From assembly GCA_023974075.1 (NCBI GenBank), contig JAMFTG010000152.1, positions 124,001 through 188,000 on the forward strand: a stretch of 64,000 nt of DNA, written 5' to 3'. This document shows, in pieces, positions 36,976 through 54,962 of this stretch. Source of the DNA: Chaenocephalus aceratus. Lineage: Eukaryota > Chordata > Actinopteri > Perciformes > Channichthyidae. Both the position numbers and the translations under genes were made by a program. Position 1 is the first letter of the stretch, and every line of letters begins with the position of its first letter. Below the pieces are notes generated by a model that did not search any database, was not told where the DNA came from, and saw only the letters and a list, made by a program, of their open reading frames with translations.

Positions 36976-37250
36976 TAGAGTTTTTCTTTTAAACATAATT
37001 TCACTACCCCCTCTGGTGAAAAAAATTTAAAACACTATCGCTATTAAAATAAATAATAATTACAATATTAATAATAATAATAGATATATAAAGATGAAAC
37101 GGTCATACGGGTTTTAAAAGTTGTGGAAAATGTTTTGTTTGTAATAATACTTCTTTATAATGATTGATCAAGTGTTCTCAAAGCTGGTAAAGATGCAGCT
37201 AGTTTGAATGACTTTGTATTCTTAGGGGACAAAACAAGAATTGGACAACA

Positions 37251-37290
<40 letters not shown>

Positions 37291-38232
37291 TAATAACAAC
37301 ATTTCATTAGGAATTACAAATAAAAATAGTTAAATAAAATAATAATGAAAGATTTAATAATCTTGGAAAAAATAATTAGTTTTTTGTAATTGAAAATACT
37401 ATTATTAATATAATAGTGTTTTCAAATAACAAATATAAAATAAAAAAATAAAAAAGTAAGAATAAAATAACGTAAAAATAATTAAATATATCAAATAAAA
37501 ATATATAATTTATAATGAAATCACAAAAACTAACTTGAAATAAATATAAAGAAATGTTTATTATTAACTAAAGCAAGAATGGTACAATTAAGAATTAAAT
37601 ACATTACTTTTTTCAACTATTCTTATATAATATGTATTATAATATATTTATATTGAAAGCAATGCATCATGAGATTTTAGTATTTATTTTCAACAGCAAT
37701 TCACGGTATTAAAATAAATAATAATAACAATAACAATAACAATAATAATAAAAAATAAATAATAAATATAAATATGGGACTGGTATGACAGATTTTAAAC
37801 ATTGGGAAAAACGTTTTGTTTCTGATAATACATTTTTTTTATTATATATGTTTTATAATGATTGATCATAAAGTGTTCTCAAAGCTGGTGAAGGTGCAGC
37901 TAGTCTGAAGTACTTTGTAGACTGCAGGGTAGCTGGTGAAGGTGCAGCTAGTCTGAAGTACTTTGTAGACTGCAGGGTAGCTGGTGGATTCACTCCAGGT
38001 GGAACTAAAGTCTGATTCAACACTTGGTTATATTTCACATCATTCATCCACATCTGTGAAGTAACTAAAGGTATTAATACATGTAGTGGAGGAAAAGTAC
38101 ACCATGTACCTCTGAACTGTAGAGGAGTAGAAGTACAGTACAAGGTAGCTAAAGTAAAGTCAAAGTTTCTCCAAATTGTACTTACAGTACGTACAGTATG
38201 TGAGTAAATGTACTTAGTTACTTTACACCTCT

Positions 38233-39272
38233 TTTAAAGATACATTCTAAAATGATCATAAAATCACTCCAATAGGATGTAATTGCGTTTTTGGTTTAGA
38301 TATATACGTATTTACTAATTTTTACGAAATGATGGCTTGTCAGAAAGCGTTTCCAATCACCAACAGAAATGTAACTTGCTTTTTTGCTGAATTTGAAACT
38401 CATTGGCCTACTTACATCCAAACAGTCTGTGTACTCTCTCTCATATTCCGTTTTTAAACTAGTGAATGGAAAAGGAACTGCAAAGGTTTTTTCAGTTTTT
38501 AGTCTTTACCTTAATGACCAAAATATCTTTGAGTGAGAGGAGGGAGGGACCTCTCGGAAGTCATTTACAAACAAAAGCCTTCGTCTGGTAAAAGACCCTC
38601 GATGACAGAGGAAGGTTTTGGCTATTGATAAGAAGAGCCTTAAAGAGGGCGGGATCAGGGATTAGTCAAAGATATTCAAGACAGATTTTGAAAACAGAAA
38701 ATGAACGAACATAGCTGAAGGCAAAAGATGTGAACAGATGTATCAGGAAACAGATCCTATCTCCATATCTAATGAACTCTGGAAAAAGTGGTGTTTTAAA
38801 CTATAAAAACCGTGACAGGGGCATGAACCGTGGGCTCCGCAAACAGAACCAATTCTTAGAGCTCTAGTCCACGATGAAATGTTTTAGATATATGAAAACA
38901 CAGGTGTTGTCTGACAATAAACGCACCAAAGAAAGCAGTTTTAACCTTGTGAACACCATGAAATAGTGACGTTGCGTGGCACTACTTTTGATTGAACTGT
39001 CAAATAGTAAAGCCTTAACACAGAGACAGATGTGCTGGGTGGTGAACCCCAGGCCCCTGCATGTAAAACCAATTCTTAGACCACTAGACCATTGGGAAGA
39101 ACTCTGTATGACCAAAAAACAGATCTTGTTTTTACCTTGTCATGAAAAACACTGTGAAAAGCGACGTTTTCAACTATTAAATGCTTGGAAAATGCACATT
39201 AGACACACAATACATTTTAACTTGAAAACATGTTGAAATATAGTATTGTGGCACTGCTTTTTACATTACTGA
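38233..39272. repeat. Duplicated block upstream of promoter, unit 2
   Basis: Paralogue of 18636-19671. It contains the two tRNA-like relics (about 38815-38875 and 39034-39096, minus strand) and no gene. Confidence 0.7.
39034..39096 (-). repeat. tRNA-like relic, unit 2
   Basis: Nearly identical to 19430-19491: it starts CCCAATGGTCTAGTGG with the B-box-like GGGGTTCACCACCC. The stems are imperfect, so it is treated as a relic. Confidence 0.45.
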
Positions 39273-40162
39273 ACTGTGTTACAACAATCTTTCTCTCTCC
39301 ATTGAATTCAATACATACTTTTTTCGAAATAAGGTCCCGTGGAGGTCCACCGGATGGGGAGGGACTTCGCCTCTCTATAGGAGCTGATGGACCCGACGTC
39401 CTCCAATCCCTGCGCACATCCAGCGCACACCTTCGACCAGACGACAACAAAGCCGGTCGACTGTGATCACTCTGGAGGCTCTGTTGTGTGAACAGACGTC
39501 TCTCGCTACTTGCTCTTCGTTCGTGTATAAATCGGTTAACTTGTGTGGTCTGTGTTTGGTAGTGTTGATGTGATTAGATGTGACTAGAGTATCTTAGCCT
39601 TTACGTTGGCTGTAGTATTTAGTTTAGCTGTGGTGTTCTCCTTTACATTAGTTTGTACCACTGTGATAGTGAGGGTTATTTTGTTTATTATGTATCTTCC
39701 TTTGTAGTTAAGTAGGCTCATTTAATAGAGTCCTCCCTTTGTTAGAGTCCTCCTTTTGTTGGCTCATTAGATATATCTGTGCCTTTTGGCCGCTTTGGTT
39801 TGCTCCTGGCTGCTTGTCTCCCCTTTATTAACTTGTGGTAAATAAATGCTTGGAACGTTACCAATTCCATATTGGTGTATGTACTGTAGGAGCAAACACA
39901 GTAGTGGTGGCTTAAAGCCCAGCTCTGCTCCGCGCCATCCGTTAGATGAGCCTGGTCAGATTAATAAAAGAAGGAGTTCAAAACACCGGCATAAAAGTTA
40001 TAACAATAATCTGATTTTAATGGTAAAAAACACAATACGAAATACAGAGTGCCCTGTAACAGAACACTCCGGGCTCCCCGCTCTACTGCCGTGCGATACA
40101 GGTATCGGGACCAGCCAGTCAGAAATAGGGGGCATTTTGCATGAATAAACAACAGTATATAT
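39273..40162. other. Gene-free DNA with empty transposon site
   Basis: 39285-39588 matches unit 1 (about 19985-20219 and 21266-21345) with the TIR transposon missing at about 39505. Beyond 39590 the sequence is unique in the window and has no supportable gene. Confidence 0.6.
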
Positions 40163-40403
40163 TAGACCCTCCAGAAAAACGCGGGCTAAAATCCTTGATT
40201 ATGCGATCAAACATGGTTTTATGTGATTTTATGCGGTGAAATTGCGGGATGTTGCAAAATATGCGGAAAAAATAAATATTGGGCTGTCTTATTTATTTAT
40301 TCTCTCTCACACACAACCTGCCACTAACGTTAAACCCCGTTACTATTCAATTAAACACAATCAATGTTTATTTATTGTAAAAGCAATTGGGCTATTTTAA
40401 TCT

Positions 40404-40468
<65 letters not shown>

Positions 40469-41057
40469 TTCTCCGCCTCATTCTGTTTTCATTTACTCGT
40501 TCGTTATCTGACCAGCTTCAATCTTGTAGGCTACTCACTTCGTTTCTTGCAGCCCTCTAAAGGGTTTTGGAGGTCGATGCCTCGGTGAACGTGAGTTGTT
40601 CGGCTTTCTTGTCCGCAGCAGCAGAAAGCATTTTCGAATCTTTGAATGAATCAAAGTGGGTCGTCACCGTCGATGTTCTCTTATGCTCCAACACAGTTTG
40701 CACGGGGTGCAGAATAGTTTCCCCCCACTTTCATGCAAGACATCGGGGGACTGCTTTGCCCGGTCTTTAGCAGAAATGTTCGTCGGTAAATGAGATGGAT
40801 TAGATTTTTTCATCGTGTGAGCTCCACACGTCCACTCTACGTTGTTGTTTACCTTCTGTGATGCGCGAGCTGATGACGTCGCGCATCATCATCACTTCAC
40901 GTCAAGACGAGTTAACTTTTTTTTCCAACTTTGTGTGGAACAATGCGGGGATTATGCGGCCTTTTGATAAATATGCGGCTTTTTAAAAATCCGCGCCATT
41001 TTGCTGATTATGCGGGAAATTCTGCGATCGCAGAATCGCGTTTTTCTGGAGGGTCTA
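40163..41057. mobile_element. TIR element with TAGACCCTCCAGAAAAACGCG ends
   Basis: The left end (TAGACCCTCCAGAAAAACGC) and right end (GCGTTTTTCTGGAGGGTCTA) are inverted repeats. TATA-type flanks (GTATATAT and ATATATGG) may be the target duplication. The interior has repeated TTATGCGG/TGCGGC motifs and a (CA)n run. No transposase is recognised in 895 bp. Confidence 0.75.
40404..40466. repeat. (CA)n microsatellite
   Basis: About 30 CA units with one AA interruption near 40431, inside the TIR element. Confidence 0.9.
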
Positions 41058-41395
41058 ATATATGGACATATTTGGGGCGGAGATGTGTGTCCGTCCCATT
41101 TTACTCCTAAGCGAATCAGAGAGTCCGTGGGGAGGAGTTTGGGTCGGTTGCTCACTCCCCTAGGTGTTCTTACTGGTTGGATTCACTTTGGGTCGGGCCC
41201 AATACAGCGAATCAGAGTTCTGGGAAAAAGTATTTTTCTTATGAACAGAGCGTGAGAGCTTCGGAAGTAAACAAGGTCAGAATCACTTTTTATCTTACAC
41301 CTGGGTTAACTCCTTTACTTTCACAAGGAAGATCTCACACAAACTATTCTTTCCCAAACAATCAAACATTATATTGGCCCCAGAAAGAACCTTGA
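41058..41395. other. No gene seen
   Basis: Sequence between the TIR element and the recognisable start of the L2. It may include an upstream part of the L2 endonuclease, but I see no diagnostic motif. Confidence 0.4.
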
Positions 41396-44300
41396 AAATA
41401 ACCTGTGTGTGTGCTCGTCAGTCCCCTCCTGCTTCCTGGCTAAATGATGCACTGCGTGCTAATAGAACCGTCCTTCGGGCAGCAGAGCGGAAATGGTGGA
41501 AATCCAAACACTGTGACGACCTCCTAACCTATCAGGCTCTCCTCTCCTCTTTCTCTGCTTCCATCTCTCAGGCAAAAAGCACTTTCTATCAAGATAAGAT
41601 CCAATCTTCCTATTCCAATCCCAAAAAACTATTTTCCATCTTCTCCTCCCTCCTGGACCCTCCCAAAGCCCCTCCCCCCTCCTCCCTCCTGGACCCCCCC
41701 AAAGCCCCTTCCCCCTCCTCCCTTCTGTCAAGCGACTTTGTTAACCACTTTGAAAAAAAGGTTGATGATATTCGCTCTTCTTTTTCTGACTCACCTCTCC
41801 TCACCGCTGGGTCTCCAGACCCTCCTTCCACCCGCACACTAACCTCCTTCTCCCCTCTCTCTCCAAGTGAGGTTCTTACCCTCATTACCTCTGCCCGCCC
41901 TACCACCTGTCCTCTGGACCCTATCCCTTCAAACCTCCTTCAGACTATCGCTCCTGATATTCTACCGTTTCTCACCCATTTCATCAACACGTCTCTAACT
42001 TCTGGTCCCTTTCCAAACAGTCTCAAGGAGGCAAGAGTAAACCCTCTCCTGAAGAAACCCACTCTCAACCCGTCTGATGTTATAAACTACAGGCCTGTCT
42101 CTCTCCTCCCGTTCCTGTCTAAAACACTTGAACGCGCTGTCTTTAGACAACTCTCCTGCTATCTCCATCAGAACAACCTTCTGGATCCGCACCAGTCTGG
42201 TTTCAAGGCAGGTCACTCCACAGAAACTGCCCTCCTTGCTGTCTCTGAGGAACTGCACACTGCTAAAGCAGCCTCCCTCTCCTCTGTCATCATCCTGTTG
42301 GACCTGTCTGCTGCATTCGACACGGTGAACCATCAGATCCTCCTTCGCACTCTTCAAGAACTTGGAGTTTCAGGCTCTGCACGTTCCCTCCTCACCTCAT
42401 ACCTCAAAGACCGCACCTACAGGGTTACTTGGAGAGGGTCAGAGTCCGACCATTGTCAATTAACTACAGGGGCAGTGGCGGAGCTGGGGGGTGGCTGGGA
42501 GTGGCCACGGCCACCCCCAGCTGAATCCTGGCCACCCTTTTGGCCACCCTCACCACGGGGGCCCAAACAATTTTAGAACATTAAGAAAAAAAAGTTTAAG
42601 TAACCTTTCATCATTCATCAAGAATTAACATTAATAGGACGTTATATCGATAATGTACTCCCTAAACTTACAATTCATTTAACTTTAAAAAAAAAAAAAA
42701 GTTAATTATCCAAAGCCTCTGTACACCCCCTTCTATTTACATGTAATGGTTTGGTCCTGCCTCCAAACGCGGTGCAGCACCGCCGGCACTTTCTAGCAGA
42801 GAGTGAGAGCATGTTAGGAGCAGGGATGCTAGTACTTAAGTGTGTACCATGTCTCAACGACTAACAAAGTCAGGCTTTCAAAAGAGAAAAGAAAGGATAG
42901 AAAGATAAGAGAGGGACTAAAGAGGGACAGTATGTCACCCAGTTTTTCCAAGAAAAGGTGGGTGTAGTCTGAGTGGTGGAAATGTGTCTGTTAGCTACCC
43001 GTAGTCCATTGTAAATAATAATTAGGTTTTTTTTTTACTAAGCTGACATTAAGTACTGTTAATATAAGTTTTTTATTTCACTGCTCTTTTAGCTGACATT
43101 TAGTAAATGCAGATACATTTTTAGCAGCTATTCATACTAAATCAGTTGTCCCTCCCCCTGGTGCCAGGACCAACAGATCCATCTCTAGGCTCAGCAGCCC
43201 TGTCACCACATAAGTGTTATATTTTCACAGCTCAGTGTCAGTAAATATTGTGCGGTTAGTATTGGACTACAAGATAGATGCAAGCCTGTACAGGTAGAGT
43301 TATTTAAAGCATAAATGAGTCGGTTGGGTTCTGGAGGTGTTACAGCAATTGTGCTTGGTTGGCGTGGCCGGGGCCTGGTGGTGGGGCCCAATGTGATATC
43401 TTTTCATGGGGCCCAAAATCCCTGGCGTGTATGGCCAGAGGGCAGGACCTATACACACATGTACTACCCAATAGTATTGTGAGGCTGAACAAATGGACCT
43501 TTTGACTATGTAAATGTATTCTTTAAAAAAACAAAAACATTTACTGACTTTTTTAGGATAGCTTAAAGTAATGTTGTAAAATTACAACCGGGGGCCTAAC
43601 AGGGTTAAGGGCTATTGTTTATTGTTATTTACTTTTAAGATGTTTATTCTTAACCTATCATTTAATTTAAATGATGTGTGTGTGTCTCTGTATTCCTGAT
43701 GATACACAGAGAATGAGCTCATAGGGCTGCTGATCATCATAAGCTAAACAGTCTGTATATTGCATTACATTTGTATAATGTCAGCTTCGTTGATACTTTG
43801 CCTGCGGGAATACGAAAAAAATAGTTAGATATACTGAATATTATTTGATCTATTCCACCACTAGCTTAATCCCAAATAATGTAGAGGTGTGTTGTAGGTG
43901 CCTTAAATAATCCCTTGTTTTCTAGTGAAATGTATTTTTATGTTCATATAATAGTGATTTCAATGCCACGGGTTTGATCACTGGTTCCCTCCGCCACTGT
44001 ACAGGGGTCCCTCAGGGCTCTGTTCTTGGTCCCCTCCTCTTCTCCCTGTACACAAACTCGCTCGGATCTGTCATTAGCCTGCATGGTTTTTCATACCACT
44101 GCTACGCTGACGACACCCAATTAATTCTGTCCTTTCCCCGCTCAGAGACCCAGGTCGTCGCACGCATCTCTGCTTGTCTAGCTGACATCTCTCAGTGGAT
44201 GTCCGCTCATCACCTCAAGCTCAACCTTGACAAGACTGAACTGCTTTTCCTTCCGGGAAAAGATTGTCTCACTCTTGACCTGACTATCAACATCGGCACC

Positions 44301-45170
44301 TTTGTTGTTTCCCCGACTCAGACTGCAAGGAATCTGGGTGTGATCCTAGATAACAACCTGTCCTTCACTGCAAACATCGCTGCTACAACCCGTTGCTGCA
44401 GATACACGCTTTACAACATCAGGAGGATGCGTCCCCAGCTGACCCAGAAAGCGACGCAGCTTCTGGTCCAGACTCTCGTCATCTCACGCCTAGACTACTG
44501 CAACTCCCTCCTGGCTGGTCTACTTGCATGTGCCATCCGACCTCTGCAGCTCATCCAGAATGCAGCTGCTCGTCTGGTCTTCAACCTTCCTAAATTTTCC
44601 CACACCACGCCGCTCCTCCGCTCCCTTCACTGGCTTCCGGTAACTGCTAGAATCCACTTCAAGACACTGGTACTTGCGTACCATACTGCGAATGGATCTG
44701 GCCCTTCCTACATCCAGGACATGGTTAAACCGTACACCCCAGCGCGTGCACTACACTCTGCATCAGCCAAACGACTCGCTGCACCCTCGCTGCGAGGGGG
44801 ACCCAAGTTCCCATCAGCAAAAACACGTGGGTTTGCTATCCTGGCTCCAAGATGGTGGTATGAGCTCCCCATTGACATCAGGACAGCAGAAAGCCTGCAC
44901 TTCTTCCGGCGCAGACTGAAAACTCATCTCTTTCGACTCCACCTCGAGCGATAGAATTACTAACAAATAACTGCTAACAGAGCACTTATATACTAATAAA
45001 GGACTGGCTTATCTAAAGCCAGTTGAGTAGCACTTGAAATGTTTGGCTCTATGAAACCTGATGTACTTATATGATTCTGTTTTCTTCAAGGTTGTGTCTT
45101 CCTGTCGAATGTATTTATTGTAAGTCGCTTTGGATAAAAGCGTCATCTAAATGCAATGTAATGTAATGTT
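41396..45170 (+). pseudogene. L2 LINE with open RT, split by hAT
   Basis: Plus-strand L2-type element, truncated before the endonuclease. The first open segment (to 42472) has the linker (AERKWWKSKHCDDLLTYQAL, QAKSTFYQDKIQSSYSNPKK), NPLLKKPTLNPSDVINYRPV, LDPHQSGFKAGHSTETALL and ILLDLSAAFDTVNH. A hAT then interrupts LTTG|VPQGS. The second segment (44008-44954) has [24 protein letters not shown] at 44103-44114, [29 protein letters not shown] and the C-terminus [10 protein letters not shown]. The 3' tail ends with TAAGTCGCTTTGGATAAAAG then AATGCAATGTAATGTAATG. Removing the hAT and one target copy leaves the two frames continuous with no stop. It is the least decayed retrotransposon in the window. 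Confidence 0.9.
42473..43999. mobile_element. Non-autonomous hAT with perfect 8-bp TSD
   Basis: It begins CAGTGGCGGAG and ends CTCCGCCACTG. The target duplication TACAGGGG (42465-42472 and 44000-44007) is perfect. The 1,527-bp interior contains no transposase; it has GGCCACCC-rich sequence at the left and GGGGCCCAA motifs near 43385. The insertion is in the L2 reverse-transcriptase region. Confidence 0.9.
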
Positions 45171-46539
<1,369 letters not shown>

Positions 46540-46840
46540 TAATATCAACTTGTTACCTGTATAAAAGACACCTGTCCACAGAATCAATCAATCAGATTCC
46601 ATCCTCTCCACAATCGGCGAGACAAAAGAGCTGTCTAAGGACCTCAGGGTGAGATCGTAGACCTGCTCAAGGCTGGGATCGGCAGAAAGCAGCTTGGTGA
46701 GAAGGAGACCACTGTTGGTGGGATTATTCAGAAGAATAATGTGTGTGTTTCTTAATGGAAGTGACACAAAATGAGCATCAATGGCCCTAAGTCTGGTGTC
46801 TCCTGAGGCCGCTAAACTCTCCCGGTTCTCCGATAAATCC
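46540..46840 (+). pseudogene. Tc1-like transposase N-terminal relic
   Basis: The leader (TATAAAAGACACCTGTCCAC) and the plus-strand pieces TKELSKDLRVRS, then in another frame GEKETTVGGIIQKN and INGPKSG, match the paired-type N-terminal DNA-binding domain of Tc1/mariner transposases. Several frameshifts and stops are present, and the catalytic domain is absent. Confidence 0.8.
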
Positions 46841-48372
46841 TCCGGAGCAGGGACGGTTCTGGCTGACTTTGGACCCCCCTGTGGCCCCCCTGAAAAAAAT
46901 AAACAAAAGTTTATGATTCAACGATTTCTTGGCTGACGGAATAGGCCGAACTAACGATATTTGTCATTCTAGTCGGACCCATTAGAGCAAGGTTCTCCGC
47001 ATAATTCCACATGGGACAGGGGGGACAGGTCGAAATCCTGTTTCCCCCACTTTACAAATAAGTTTCAAATCAAATCACATTTATAAACGATTTTTGGTCG
47101 AGCCAAAGTGCTGTACATGTAATATAAATAGCCTACAGTAGAGACACTTTACAGCAAATACAACAACACTGATTGTTAAGAATATCAGTATGAGAAAAAT
47201 GACACCCTCTATCCTTAGACCCTCACATCGTACAAGGAAAAACTTCCAGAGAAAACCCACAGTTTAATGGGAAAAAATGGGAGAAACCTCAGAGGAGGGA
47301 TCCCTCTCTCAGGACGGACAGATGTGCAATAGATGCCGTGTGTAAATTGAAGAGATAATACATTTTACAGCATAGTAATCCAAATGTTAAGAAATGCATG
47401 TGTCTGTAATAGGAAGATGAATCTACGAAGATGTCAACTACAATCCTGTGGGAGCCATCAGGGAAGCAGCATGACGAGACCAAGGCAGGACCGCAGAGAC
47501 AGGTTTAGCCACGACCCGAAGTCCACGATTTAATCCAGAACTCAGGATAGAGGATCCAGGACACAGCCTCGACTCCGGATCCCGGCGTAGATATGCGTTC
47601 ACACCTGCCTTGTATAGTCCGGTTGAATCGAACCCTGGTGCGTTAAGCCGCTTGATGCGGTTCATTTGGGTCGGTGTGAACACAATCCGAGACCTCTGAA
47701 GTGAACTAAACAACCGGACTCTGGTCCGCTAAAATAGGTGGTCTCGGAGCGCTTGCTTGCGAACTCTGGAGCGGTTCATTGCTGGTGTGAACGCAGTCAG
47801 CACCAAAACATGAAGCGTAGTATTTACGTGTCACAAGAACGCTGATGTCTTCAAAATCTTTTGCGAAAGAGTCTTTCAAGACATCCGCGGTTGTTAATGT
47901 AAAGAGTGAAGCAGAATTAAGTGTTGAACAGTGTTGTGTAAAGTAAAAATGCTCCGTCAACTACATAAAAGTAAGAACACCTGTCGTCTGTGAAACGCCC
48001 CTCCTTACTGCAGAACGTCTCATTATATGTCTTATAATGTTTTTTAACGGACGTTGTCTGATTAAAATCATATGCGCGGGCCGCTAGCGTCTCTTGATCT
48101 CCAGATTAACAGCCGCATGAGAATAACCTGCCGAAAGTGCCGATGCTCCATGGCGGAGGCTCCGGTAGAAATTGCCGGGATTCGCGTCGTTACCCTCTTC
48201 ATGTCTGACCAATGGTTGAACAGCATTTCCGTGCACAATGCACATGACTTGTGTTTACAGTATATAGTCCGTTTGAGTTTTGCCCGTGTGAACGCAAAGC
48301 GAACCTTCTGAAAAATGAAACGATGTAACAAACTGTTGTCTGGTGCGCACCAGAAAACTGACTATTAGGTGT
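46841..48372. repeat. Repeat-rich DNA without gene
   Basis: 47225-47560 reads like a known-looking fish repeat (AGGGATCCCTCTCTCAGGAC). 47600-48370 contains several GTGTGAACGCA motifs in both orientations and may be a decayed TIR element. No coding domain is recognised. Confidence 0.45.
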
Positions 48373-49033
48373 GAATGCAGACACAAAACAAGAAAAATGT
48401 GGCTGGGTTAATCGGAACAAGAGAATACACAGACACAGACAGACAGACGGAAGAACAAGCACTCCCTTAGAATAGGTTGAGGGCATAGCCGTGGGAACAT
48501 GTTTCAAATGGGGGGTGCTGTGGGGATGACACCAGGGCCAGTTCTGACCAATTTGCTGCCCTTGGTAAGATTTTAGCTGGTAATGAAAATCCTCTACAAA
48601 AGACCAATACACTCCAAAAAGAGAAACGTATTGACATGGTAGACAGCTTACATAAAAAGGCTTCAAATGTATTTAGTATTGTATGAACATGTTTTAATTA
48701 GGGGGTGGACGTCACATCCTCTAGGGGGGTCCGGGGATTTCTTTTAACATTTCAAAGTAAAATGCTTCAATCTATTAAGCAAATAAGTATGTGAACATTT
48801 CCTATAACCTACCATAGCAAATAAATGTAGGCCAACTTATTTTATTTTTGTGGTTCATTTACATCTTATTTTACCAGTTAACTTTTATTTATGCATATTT
48901 TGCAATCTCTCCAGTTTTAAACGATAGTTGTGGTTTACTGTCCTATAGTATACATTGGGATGATTTCAAACCTGTTTTTATTTATCCTAATTATCATAAA
49001 GGTGTGCCTTGGAAATATTTGTTCACATAAGTT
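48373..49033. repeat. Block D2, left flank of unit 3
   Basis: Matches D1 (21676-22342). It is fused directly at 49034 to sequence equivalent to 6227, so the 3.9 kb that separates D1 from this point in unit 2 is missing here. Confidence 0.75.
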
Positions 49034-50008
49034 TAAGGTTAAGATACACAAGGAGGTGAAAGGTATGATAATAACAAATGAAATACAGTGTTACGTTCCC
49101 TCCTAAACTAGGGGTACAAAGGGAAGTAACAAAATATAAAAATAACCGTGAGAGAGGAAACTGATTTGGCAAAATTAGTAGATAGTTTATTTTTTTGAAA
49201 AGGAAGAGGGCTCACCAGCCAATTTACAAAACAAACTTAAGATGAACTGAGAACAACTTTCTCCTAAAAGAAAATGACTGAAGTACTCAATGCACAAAGA
49301 AACTGAAGCACATCTCCTAACAATGAACAAGTGAGACACCACACTGCACACAAGCAGCCCAGAGGAGAAGGATTATGAAAACTAAATTATGATTTCTCTC
49401 GGAAAGATAAGACACAAGACAAGTGAATAGATGCAACAATATAAAACCCTATAAAATTAAGTGAACATATAGGTACAACAGAAATACAAATGAATAGTAA
49501 TAAAAATGACATAATTCTAATAAAGGTTAAACGATTAAAATATAAAGAAACCAACGTAAAAATGAATGTTGCTATTGAAACTGTTAAATAACGAATATAA
49601 GATAAAACCCTTCCTATATCATAAATGAAACAATATAAAAGTAGGTAAATAATAAAGACTAAAAGACCATTTAAAGTGGAGGGTTGCTAATAAAAAGCTA
49701 ATCTAAAGAGATGTGTCTTTAGAAGGCGTTTAAAAATGTCCACTGAGCCTCTCTGATATTTCCTGGTGTTCCACAGTTTGGGAGCGTGGATAAAAGCCTC
49801 ACCCATTTTATTTTGGGGGATTTTAGGGATATTTAAAAAGCTGAAGAGGACCTCAGGGCTTGTCCAGGGACATCAAACGAGACTGACTCTGTGAATTGAA
49901 GTCTGTTAGTAAGACTTCAATTTAGAAAGAATCTTCAAATATAAAAATACAGCTCTCAGGACATCAGGAGGAGGAAACAGCTAGCTTGGCTCTCATAGTT
50001 GTTCAAAA
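49034..50008. repeat. 3' flank of zinc-finger copy 3
   Basis: Matches 6227-7195 and 26630-27633. It contains the LINE C-terminal relic on the minus strand (about 49700-49880) seen in all units. No separate gene is present; it probably includes the 3'UTR. Confidence 0.65.
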
Positions 50009-53146
<3,138 letters not shown>

Positions 53147-53463
53147 GCTGCTCTCAGTGCTCCTTCTCCGGCTGGGTCTCTGAAATAATCAACGTAACTA
53201 AGTAACGAAGTATCTAAGTACATTTACTCAAGAACTGTACTTAAGTACCATTTAGAGGTACTTTTACTTTACTTGAGTATTTCTATGTAATGCTACTTTG
53301 TACATTTAGTTCAGAGATAAATTGTACTTTTACTCCACTACATGCATTTAATACCTTTAGTTACTTTACAGATCTGGATGAATGATGTGAAATATAAACT
53401 AGTGTTAAATCAGACTTTAGTTCCACCTGGAGTAAATCCACAAGCTACCCTGCAGCTTTTAAA

Positions 53464-54054
<591 letters not shown>

Positions 54055-54055
<1 letters not shown>

Positions 54056-54100
54056 AGGACCGGAAGCTAGAAACGAATGGCCGCAATGCATCATGGGATT
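54055..54100 (-). promoter_or_regulatory. Promoter-like ETS plus ZNF143-type motifs, unit 3
   Basis: ACCGGAAG (54059-54066) and the inverted ATCCCATGATGCATTGCG (54099-54082) are both kept. Spacing is the same as in the other units. Confidence 0.45.
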
Positions 54101-54186
54101 CGAGTTTTTCTTTTAAACATCATTTCACTACCCCCTCTGGTGAACAAATTTAAAACACTATCGCTATTAAAATAAATAATAATTAC

Positions 54187-54223
<37 letters not shown>

Positions 54224-54962
54224 TTAATAATAATAATAGATATATAAAGATGAAACGGTCAGATGGGTTTTAAAAGTTGTGGGAAATGTTTTTGTTTGTA
54301 ATAATACTTCTTTATAATGATTGATCAAGTGTTCTCAAAGCTGGTAAAGATGCAGCTAGTTTGAATGACTTTGTATTCTTAGGGACAAAACAAGAATTGG
54401 ACAAACAATAATAATAATAACATAATAAAAAAAATTCATTAGGAATTACAAATAAAAATAGTTAAATAAAATAATAATGAAAGATTTAATAATCTTGGAA
54501 AAAACAATTTTTGTGATTGAAAATACTATTATTAATATAATAGTGTTTTCAAATAACAAATATAATAAAATAATAAGTAGGAAATAAGAAAATAAGAAAA
54601 AAAAGTAAGAATAAAATAATGTAAAAATGAAAAATTATTGAACTACGAAAATAATAATTAAATATATCAAATAAAAACATAATGTAATTTATAATGAAAT
54701 CACAAAAACTAACTTGAAAAAAAAGATATAAAGAAATGTTAATTTTTTACTAAAGCAAGAATGATAAAATTAAGAATTAAATACATTATTTTTTTCAACT
54801 ATTGTTATATTATATATATGTATTATATATATGTATATTGAAAGCAATGCATCATGAGATTTTAGTATTTATTTTCAACAGCAATTCACAGTATTCAAAT
54901 AAATAATAATAACAATAATAATAATAATAATAATAATAACAATAATAATACAAATAATAAAT

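Larger units (their letters stand above)
36356..38232. repeat. Long inverted-repeat block enclosing promoter, unit 2
   Basis: Same structure as 16888-18635. The left arm (36356 to about 36625) and right arm (about 37900-38232) share, in inverted order, AAGTACATTTACTC, TACTCCACTACATG, GATGAATGATGTGAAATATA and CCACCTGGAGT. A 48-bp tandem duplication (AGCTGGTGAAGGTGCAGC...) is seen at about 37883-37985. Confidence 0.65.

Noticed and set aside
41459..42357. Minus-strand open frames of 90-120 residues (for example 41610-41906)
   Set aside because: They are shadows of the plus-strand L2 open frame, rich in Gly, Glu and Arg because of the C/T-rich coding strand.
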